10,105 bases of DNA from Desulfocurvus sp. (lineage in GTDB: Bacteria; Desulfobacterota; Desulfovibrionia; Desulfovibrionales; Desulfovibrionaceae). Made by a program: the position numbers and the translations under genes. Shown here one piece after another: positions 5,357-10,105 of this stretch; position 1 is the first letter of the stretch, and every line of letters starts with the position of its first letter. The DNA is taken from assembly GCF_023230885.1 (NCBI RefSeq), contig NZ_JALNWM010000123.1:1-10105 (forward strand), read 5' to 3'. The notes below the pieces were generated by a model. The model searched no databases. It was not told the DNA's origin and saw nothing but the letters and a program-made list of their open reading frames with translations.

Positions 5357-7618
5357 ATGGACATCGAAAAGCGCATCCAGAGCCTTGCGGCGAGGCTCAA
5401 GTATATCCAGGACATTTTCGCCGAGCGGGAAGACGCCAACATCGAGCTGCTGCATTCCAAGCTCAAGGACTTCACGGACAACGGCGGCGCCATGTCGGCC
5501 CAGGAGGCCGCGCGCCAGGTCGAGGCCCTGGAAGACCTCTATGCCTTCCTGGAGAAGAAGCTCGAACGCGAGCTGACGCCCATGGACAAGGTGCGCATCG
5601 TGCGCCACCCGCAGCGCATCTGCCTGAAGGACATCCTGGAAAACGTCTACGACAACTACACCGAGATAGGCGGCGAGGGCGAATACAACATCGACCCCAG
5701 CGTGCTTATCGCCCGGGCCTACATCACCCGCCGCGTGGGCGGCAAGGTCTACAACCAGCCGATCATGGTCATCGGCCAGGAAAAGGGCCACGGCGAGGAG
5801 TTCCGCAACGGCGGCTCGGTCAAGCCCTGGGGCAACGCCAAGGCCCAGCATTACATGCAGGTCGCCGAGACCGAGAACATCCCCATCCACACCTACGTCT
5901 TCACCCCCGGGGCCTACCCCCTCGAAGACTACCCCGGCGCCGCGCAGCAGATCGCGCGCAACCTCTACGAGATGGCCGGGCTGAAGGTGCCGGTCATCGC
6001 CGTGTTCTCCGAGGGCGGCTCGGGCGGCGCCGAGGCCATCGGCCTGGCGGACGTGCGCCTGATGCTCTCCCACGGCTACTACTCGGTCATCAGCCCCGAG
6101 GGCGCCGCGGCCATCGAGGGCCGCCTGCGCGGCGGCCAGCGCGCCAGCGCCGAGCTGATCGAAACCTGCGCCCGGCGGCTGAAGATCACCGCCGACGACA
6201 ACCGCACCATGGGCTATGTGGACCGCGTGATCCAGGAGCCGCCCCTGGGCGCCCGCCCCGAGCACTACGACTTCTTCAAGGTCCTGCGCTCGGAGGTCAT
6301 CCGCGCCACGGACGAGGTGGTCCTCAACGTGCGCGGCTGGAAGTTCTTCCGGGCCATGACCCTTTCGGCCCAGCGCAACAAGCGCAACGCCAGCGCCGAG
6401 GACATCTATGTGCGCTGGACGCTGTCGGCCGGCGCGCGCGACCGGCTGGTCTGGCGGCGCTACCAGCGCTTCCGCCGCATGAGCCGCCACGCCTACATCG
6501 ACAACTCGCCGCTGACCAAGAAGGTCGAGCGCCTGGCGCGCGAGGCGGGCTGGTCGGTCTACTCCTTCTTCAAGTACGACTTCTTCCGCAAGCACAAGAA
6601 GAAGTTCACGCACATGCTCGAGGAGATCGGCAGCGAGTTCCAGGTCGTGCGCGACAAGGCCGCCGTGCCGTTGCGCTGGGCGCGCCGTGCCCTGGCGCCG
6701 GGCCGTGCTGCGGTCTGCTCCGAGGAGGCGGGCAAGAGCCTGACGGAGCTGTCCTGCTGGGACAAGGGCTCCTGCGACACCCCCGGGGTCTATGTCAGCC
6801 CCCAGGCCCGCGAAGACCGCGTGCTGACCTGCACCAACGCGGAAACCCACGGCTGCAAGGACCTCTGGGCGCCGGACCTGTTCGGCGACTTCGCCGGGGT
6901 CTGCCCCACCTGCGGGCACCATTTCCGCATGGAATACCAGTGGTACCTGCACAACGTCTTCGACTACGGGTCCATCTTCGAGTTCTCGCGCAGCGTGGAG
7001 TCCGGCAACCCGCTGGACTACGACGGCCTGTCGGCCAAGCTGGAAAAGGCCAAGGCCGAAACGGGCCTGAAGTCCGCCTGCGTGACCTTCGAGGCGCGCA
7101 TCAAGCATGTGAACGTCATCTGCGCCACCCTGGTGGGCACCTTCCGGGGCGGCAGCGTGGGCGCCGCCGAGGGCGAGAAGTTCGTGCGCGCCGCCGAGCG
7201 CGCGCGCAAGAAGCACTACCCCTTCATCGCCTACGTCCACGGCACGGCGGGCATCCGCATCCAGGAGGGCGTCAACGGCGTCATCCAGATGCCGCGCTGC
7301 ACCATGGCCGTGCGCCGCTACATCGAGGCGGGCGGGCTGTACATCGTGGTCTACGACACCAACTCCTACGCCGGGCCGGTGGCCAGCTTCCTGGGCTGCT
7401 CGCCCTACCAGTTCGCCATCCGCAGCGCCAACATCGGCTTCGCCGGGCCCGGGGTCATCAAGGAAACCACCGGCCTGGACATTCCGCCCAACTATCATGT
7501 GGCGCACCAGGCCCTGTCGCGCGGGCATATCCACGGCATCTGGGACCGCCGCGACGTGCGCGCCAACCTGAACCAGGCCCTGCAGACCATGGGCGGGCGC
7601 AACCTCTACTACCGCTAG
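5357..7618 (+). CDS. accA/accD: Fused carboxyltransferase, alpha then beta domains
   Basis: A 753-residue protein that should transfer the carboxyl group from carboxybiotin to acetyl-CoA, making malonyl-CoA for fatty-acid synthesis. Residues 1-330 are AccA-like: a helical N-terminus, LTPMDKVRIVRHPQR (73-87), TPGAYP (183-188), the oxyanion-type SEGGSGGAEAIG (218-229) and YSVISPEGAAAI (242-253). Residues about 485-753 are AccD-like: a zinc ribbon with Cys492, Cys500, Cys516 and Cys519, GGSVGAAEG (598-606), GTAGIRIQEG (629-638), GPVASFLG (673-680) and IGFAGPGVI (693-701). The halves are joined by a basic linker of about 150 residues. Separate E. coli AccA and AccD total about 620 residues. The first zinc knuckle is C-x7-C where E. 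coli has C-x2-C; the following x15 gap is normal. ATG 5357 fits the family but has only a weak ribosome site (GGA, 5351-5353). No frameshift is seen. Confidence 0.9.
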   Translation: MDIEKRIQSLAARLKYIQDIFAEREDANIELLHSKLKDFTDNGGAMSAQEAARQVEALEDLYAFLEKKLERELTPMDKVRIVRHPQRICLKDILENVYDNYTEIGGEGEYNIDPSVLIARAYITRRVGGKVYNQPIMVIGQEKGHGEEFRNGGSVKPWGNAKAQHYMQVAETENIPIHTYVFTPGAYPLEDYPGAAQQIARNLYEMAGLKVPVIAVFSEGGSGGAEAIGLADVRLMLSHGYYSVISPEGAAAIEGRLRGGQRASAELIETCARRLKITADDNRTMGYVDRVIQEPPLGARPEHYDFFKVLRSEVIRATDEVVLNVRGWKFFRAMTLSAQRNKRNASAEDIYVRWTLSAGARDRLVWRRYQRFRRMSRHAYIDNSPLTKKVERLAREAGWSVYSFFKYDFFRKHKKKFTHMLEEIGSEFQVVRDKAAVPLRWARRALAPGRAAVCSEEAGKSLTELSCWDKGSCDTPGVYVSPQAREDRVLTCTNAETHGCKDLWAPDLFGDFAGVCPTCGHHFRMEYQWYLHNVFDYGSIFEFSRSVESGNPLDYDGLSAKLEKAKAETGLKSACVTFEARIKHVNVICATLVGTFRGGSVGAAEGEKFVRAAERARKKHYPFIAYVHGTAGIRIQEGVNGVIQMPRCTMAVRRYIEAGGLYIVVYDTNSYAGPVASFLGCSPYQFAIRSANIGFAGPGVIKETTGLDIPPNYHVAHQALSRGHIHGIWDRRDVRANLNQALQTMGGRNLYYR

Positions 7619-7659
7619 CCCGCAGGCCCGCGAACACGACAACAGGACGGAAGCCCCCA

Positions 7660-8310
7660 GTGAAGGACGTCAAGGCATTACTCGAAGAGATGAAGTCCGC
7701 CCCCTACAAGCTGGTGGAGGTGGCGGCTCCGCATACGGGCGTGGTGGAGCATGTGCTCACCGAGCCGGGCACCAAGGTCACCGGCCCCCAGGGCTCCTGG
7801 GGCGAGCGGCCGGGCACCCTGCTTGCCCACCTGGAGCGCGAGCGCAACAAGAAGGCCATCCGCGCGCCCATGCGCGGCGAGGTGGAAAAGGTCTTCACCG
7901 AGCACGCCGGGCGCTTCGTGGAGGCGGGCACCGTGCTCTACACCCTGCGCCATTACCTGACCAAGGACGAGGTGATCCAGGAAATCCTCAAGAAAACCCT
8001 GTATCTGTTCCACGCCAGGGAGCAGGCCAAGTACTACTTCTTCCCCGAGGCGGACACCAAGATCAAGGCCTACGGCCCCCAGTCCGTGCGCGTGCGCGAC
8101 GGGCAGGACCTGTTCATCGTCTCGCGCATGAAGCGCGAGAGCGTGCTGCCGTACTCCGGGCCCGAAGGCATGATCTACGCCGTCTACTTCAAGGACAACC
8201 ACAGCGTGGAAGCCGGACAGCCGCTCATCGGCGTCTGCCCGCCGGACCAGCTGCCCCTGATCCAGGACGTGGTCAACCGCGTGAAAAGCGAGTGGGAGGA
8301 GCGCGGCTAG
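7660..8310 (+). CDS. Two-module biotinyl-like carrier protein (BCCP-like)
   Basis: A 216-residue soluble protein, 41 bases after the carboxyltransferase gene and probably its biotin carrier. Two biotinyl/lipoyl-like modules can be traced. The first (about 20-97) has both hammerhead halves: APHTGVVEHVLTEPGTKV (23-40) and IRAPMRGEVEKVFTEHAGRF (67-86). The hairpin that should carry AMKM instead reads LERERNKK (58-65), so the biotinylated lysine position is an arginine. The second (about 135-193) reads DLFIVSRMKRES (150-161), followed by GMIYAVYFKDNHSVEAGQPLIGV (170-192 region). This resembles the second half of a biotinyl domain, with Lys158 in an MK pair as the candidate attachment site. Alternatively the N-terminal Lys64 or Lys65 is used, or biotin is carried by another protein. 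The start is GTG 7660, with AGGA at 7644-7647 somewhat far upstream. The BCCP-like role is moderately sure; which lysine is modified is open. Confidence 0.72.
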   Translation: MKDVKALLEEMKSAPYKLVEVAAPHTGVVEHVLTEPGTKVTGPQGSWGERPGTLLAHLERERNKKAIRAPMRGEVEKVFTEHAGRFVEAGTVLYTLRHYLTKDEVIQEILKKTLYLFHAREQAKYYFFPEADTKIKAYGPQSVRVRDGQDLFIVSRMKRESVLPYSGPEGMIYAVYFKDNHSVEAGQPLIGVCPPDQLPLIQDVVNRVKSEWEERG

Positions 8311-8318
8311 CGCCGGTC

Positions 8319-8699
8319 ATGGGCAGGAACCTGCAAATACGCGTGCTGGCGACGACCTTCCGCCCCGAGGACGTGCCCCGCGACTGGCCCCGGCTGGTCC
8401 ACCTGGCCTGGCGCGGCGAACCGGCCCTGCCCGGGGGCGCGCCGCGCGGGGTGCTCGAACTGGCCCGCGACCTGGCCGACGTTTTGCGCCTGGAGGCGGC
8501 GCCCGAGATTCGCGCGGCCCTGGGGCCCGACGCCGCCCGGGCCCAGGCCCTGGCCGACGCGCTCGACGCCGCCCTGGCCGACTGGAACCCCGCCCTGGCC
8601 AACCGGCTCTCGGAGCAGCTCGAAGGACTGCTGGACGAGCTTGAAGCCCTTGCGCCCGAAGCACCTTTCGTCGTATCCAAGGCCAGCAAGACACATTAA
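8319..8699 (+). CDS. Small helical protein of unknown function
   Basis: A 126-residue protein that I do not recognise. After a short beta-like N-terminus (NLQIRVLATTFRPED, 4-18) it is rich in alanine, leucine and acidic residues. It looks mostly helical, with probable helices at 44-60, 64-88 and 92-112; the last, LSEQLEGLLDELEAL (97-111), could pair as a short coiled coil. No cysteine, signal peptide or membrane span is present. ATG 8319 is 8 bases after the stop of the biotinyl-like gene. GGAGGAG (8295-8301) is a good sequence but 17 bases away. A GTG at 8292, overlapping the upstream gene, would add 9 residues with a poorer site. It ends 12 bases before ssb, so it is probably co-transcribed with both neighbours. 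Any link to either the carboxylase or DNA replication would be guesswork. Confidence 0.68.
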   Translation: MGRNLQIRVLATTFRPEDVPRDWPRLVHLAWRGEPALPGGAPRGVLELARDLADVLRLEAAPEIRAALGPDAARAQALADALDAALADWNPALANRLSEQLEGLLDELEALAPEAPFVVSKASKTH

Positions 8700-8711
8700 A
8701 GGGAGAACGAT

Positions 8712-9212
8712 ATGGCATCGCTGAACAAAGTCATGATCATCGGCAGGCTGGGGCGCGACCCCGAGCTGCGCTACAGTCAGAGCGGCGCCGCCATCTGCAA
8801 CCTGAACGTGGCCACCGACGAGAGCTACACCGACAAGCAGGGCCAGCGCGTGGAGCAGACGGAATGGCACCGGGTGGCCGTGTTCAGCCGCCAGGCCGAG
8901 CTGTGCGCCAACTATCTGCGCAAGGGCAGCCAGGTCTATGTGGAGGGCAGCCTGCAAACGCGCAAGTGGCAGGCCCAGGACGGCACCGACCGCTACACCA
9001 CGGAGATCAAGGCCCTGCGCGTCCAGTTCCTGGATCCCAAGGGCGCGCAGCAGGGTGGCTATGACGCCCCGCAGCAGCAGCAGGCCCCCGCGCGCCAGGC
9101 CGCCCCGGCCAAGGGCGGCGGCCGCAGGCAGCAGCAGCAGTTCCAGGAGGAGGAAGACCTCGGACCGGCCTTCCCCAGCGAGGCCAGCGGCATGGACGAC
9201 GTGCCGTTCTGA
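8712..9212 (+). CDS. ssb: Single-stranded DNA-binding protein SSB
   Basis: A 166-residue protein that coats single-stranded DNA during replication, repair and recombination and recruits partners through its C-terminal tip. The OB-fold domain covers about 1-112, with the typical opening MASLNKVMIIGRLGRDPELRY and further family segments TEWHRVAVF (50-58), LRKGSQVYVEGSLQTRKW (69-86) and YTTEIKALRVQFL (94-106). A glutamine- and glycine-rich flexible linker (about 113-150, encoded partly by CAG runs) leads to an acidic tail ending MDDVPF (161-166), the partner-binding tip. The length is close to the usual 160-180. AGGGAG (8700-8705) is 6 bases before ATG 8712. A clear terminator follows at 9309-9339, so ssb closes the rightward run. 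Nothing abnormal is seen. Confidence 0.97.
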   Translation: MASLNKVMIIGRLGRDPELRYSQSGAAICNLNVATDESYTDKQGQRVEQTEWHRVAVFSRQAELCANYLRKGSQVYVEGSLQTRKWQAQDGTDRYTTEIKALRVQFLDPKGAQQGGYDAPQQQQAPARQAAPAKGGGRRQQQQFQEEEDLGPAFPSEASGMDDVPF

Positions 9213-9229
9213 GTCCGCCCGGGGCGGAC
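9213..9229 (+). other. Palindromic hairpin directly after ssb stop
   Basis: GTCCGCCC and GGGCGGAC form a perfect 17-base palindrome beginning on the base after the ssb stop codon, foldable as a 6-bp stem with a 5-base loop. A second inverted repeat, GTCGGCC (9259-9265) with GGCCGAC (9287-9293), follows. Neither has a T-run. They may protect the 3' end of the mRNA. The remaining noncoding sequence up to the phosphatase gene at 9416 holds the terminator at 9309-9339 and otherwise only GC-rich sequence. Confidence 0.4.
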
Positions 9230-9308
9230 CGCCCGGCTCGCGCGCCCGGCAGGCGCCGGTCGGCCGGGGTCAGCCAGGGTTGGCAAGGCCGACAGGGCTT
9301 GTTTCAAG

Positions 9309-9339
9309 AAAGAGGGTGGCTGCGCCGCCCTCTTTTTTT
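9309..9339 (+). terminator. Intrinsic terminator of ssb transcript
   Basis: AAAGAGGGTGGC (9309-9320) and GCCGCCCTCTTT (9324-9335) form a 12-bp stem with one T-G wobble and a TGC loop, and seven T occupy 9333-9339. This is a textbook factor-independent terminator 97 bases after ssb. On the minus strand the stem is followed by a weaker pyrimidine tract (CTCTTTCTT), so it may also end the convergent phosphatase transcript. Confidence 0.92.
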
Positions 9340-9415
9340 GCGCCCTGGCGCTTCCCGGCGCGGCGTACCGGGGTGGGGGCAGGCCGTGCGCCGCTTTGCC
9401 GCGCCGGGGCCGGGC

Positions 9416-10018
9416 TCAGGGCCGCGGCGCCAGGGCGGCCGGGGGCAGGTTGAAGCCCAGCAGCGCGAACCCCTGGGCCGCCGGGCGCAGCGTCGTGGCG
9501 TGCGCGTGCAGCGGGTCCAGGCGGAAGAGGTTGGCCAGGGGCATGCCCAGGACGTGGCAGAGCACCGCGCGGATGACGCCTGCATGGGTCACGGCCACGG
9601 CGGGCAGGGGGCCCCGGGCCAGGATGTCCAGGGCCGCCAGGGCCCGGGCCTGAACCTGGGCGAAGCTCTCGCCGCCGGGGGGGCGAAAATGCGCGAAGTC
9701 GCGGCCCCGGGCGGCGTAGGCCGCCGGATCGGCGACTCGCACGGCCTCGCGGGGCTGGTCCTCCCAGGCGCCGAGGTTTATCTCGGCCAGGCCGGGCAGG
9801 GCGCCCACGGGCAGGCCCAGGGCGGCGGCCAGGGGCTGGGCCGTGTCCTGCGCGCGGGCCAGGGGGCTGGCGAACACGGCGCGCGGCCGGGCCGGGGCCA
9901 GGGCGGCGGCCAGCGCTCCGGCCTGGGCCCGGCCGGCGGCGGACAGGGGCAGATCCGTGCTGCCGATGAAGCGGCCCTCGCCGCCCCGGGCCTCGGCGTG
10001 GCGTACGAGCACGATCAT
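9416..10018 (-). CDS. Histidine phosphatase family protein
   Basis: A 200-residue cytoplasmic enzyme of the phosphoglycerate-mutase-like (histidine phosphatase) superfamily, removing phosphate through a phosphohistidine. The catalytic set is complete: Arg6-His7 in LVRHAEA (4-10), Arg55 in SPLARAQDTA (51-60), Glu79 in GLAEINLGAWED (76-87) and His145 in VTHAGVIRAVL (143-153). The motif is RHA, where RHG is more common; this is tolerated in the family. The segments GRFIGSTDLPLSAAGRAQA and RPPGGESFAQVQAR resemble alpha-ribazole phosphatases (CobC, cobalamin pathway), but similarity alone does not fix the substrate in this family. Codon use is very GC- and alanine-rich. The ATG overlaps the stop of the upstream gene as ATGA, so the two are translationally coupled and probably share a pathway. 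The upstream protein, mostly outside the window, would be the best clue to function. Confidence 0.88.
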   Translation of the reverse strand: MIVLVRHAEARGGEGRFIGSTDLPLSAAGRAQAGALAAALAPARPRAVFASPLARAQDTAQPLAAALGLPVGALPGLAEINLGAWEDQPREAVRVADPAAYAARGRDFAHFRPPGGESFAQVQARALAALDILARGPLPAVAVTHAGVIRAVLCHVLGMPLANLFRLDPLHAHATTLRPAAQGFALLGFNLPPAALAPRP

Positions 10019-10105
10019 GGCCGCCCCTCGCGTATGACATCCAGCAGGTCCGGGGCGCCGGGGCCCAGCAGCCCGCGCACCCGGGCCTCCACGGCCAGGG
10101 CCCGG
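10015..10105 (-). CDS. C-terminal end of an unidentified protein (partial)
   Basis: On the minus strand a frame is open from the window edge to the TGA at 10015-10017, giving 29 residues ending LLDVIREGRP. Its stop overlaps the ATG of the histidine phosphatase gene by four bases (ATGA), which is the main reason to believe it. The codons show the strong third-position G/C bias of the neighbours. The fragment is too short to identify; it appears to be a charged amphipathic helix and a short tail. The gene start lies beyond 10105. Confidence 0.65.
   Translation of the reverse strand, partial: RALAVEARVRGLLGPGAPDLLDVIREGRP

Noticed and set aside
5276..7642. Very long open frame on the minus strand opposite the carboxyltransferase gene
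   Set aside because: It mirrors a real, motif-rich gene. In such GC-rich DNA, antisense frames stay open because stop codons are rare, and its translation is low-complexity (Gly, Ala, Val, His, Asp) with no family motif.
9072..9145. CAG runs in ssb as a slippage-prone phase-variation repeat
   Set aside because: The runs are only about four units long and in frame, so changes would only alter the length of the flexible glutamine linker.
9270..10040. Open minus-strand frame overlapping the histidine phosphatase in another frame
   Set aside because: The translation is arginine-, proline- and glycine-rich with no motifs. The frame 9416-10018 contains the full catalytic set.

Overview
The window is GC-rich (roughly two thirds G+C by eye) and fully bacterial. 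MotA/MotB, a PilZ protein and an unusual acetyl-CoA carboxylase set, together with a near-consensus sigma-54 promoter, suggest a flagellated deltaproteobacterium of the Desulfovibrio type. That assignment is inferred from protein style and gene order, because no rRNA or other marker gene is present.

Layout. A bidirectional-looking terminator (about 1-43) is followed by a leftward YbjQ-like gene (56-376). Its 237-base upstream region carries a strong sigma-54 -24/-12 match (456-471) and, further upstream, evenly phased CGGAA repeats (537-568). A small rightward gene of unknown function (614-937) converges on a leftward purine nucleoside phosphorylase gene (985-1809). The 120 bases between the phosphorylase and motA hold a cluster of GTTGAC boxes forming an inverted repeat, the probable control region for both directions.

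From 1930 to 9212 everything runs rightward with short gaps or overlaps: motA, motB, a PilZ protein, a divergent biotin carboxylase, a 753-residue carboxyltransferase with the alpha half before the beta half, a protein with two biotinyl-like modules, a small protein of unknown function, and ssb. A clear intrinsic terminator follows at 9309-9339. The first three genes make and probably tune the flagellar stator. The next three look like a complete three-polypeptide acetyl-CoA carboxylase (biotin carboxylase, carboxyltransferase, biotin carrier) that supplies malonyl-CoA. Ssb coats single-stranded DNA. Whether this is one transcript or several is not decided by the sequence. The largest gaps inside the run are 93 bases before the carboxyltransferase and 41 bases before the biotinyl-like gene.

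The right edge holds a leftward histidine-phosphatase gene (9416-10018), which overlaps by four bases the end of another leftward gene cut by the window edge.

The most unusual part is the carboxylase block. Its biotin carboxylase has a rewritten nucleotide-binding segment. Its carboxyltransferase has alpha-beta domain order, a basic linker and an enlarged zinc knuckle. Its carrier has lost the AMKM motif from the first biotinyl-like module but keeps an MK pair in a second one. I see no CRISPR array, insertion sequence, tRNA, rRNA or phage gene.
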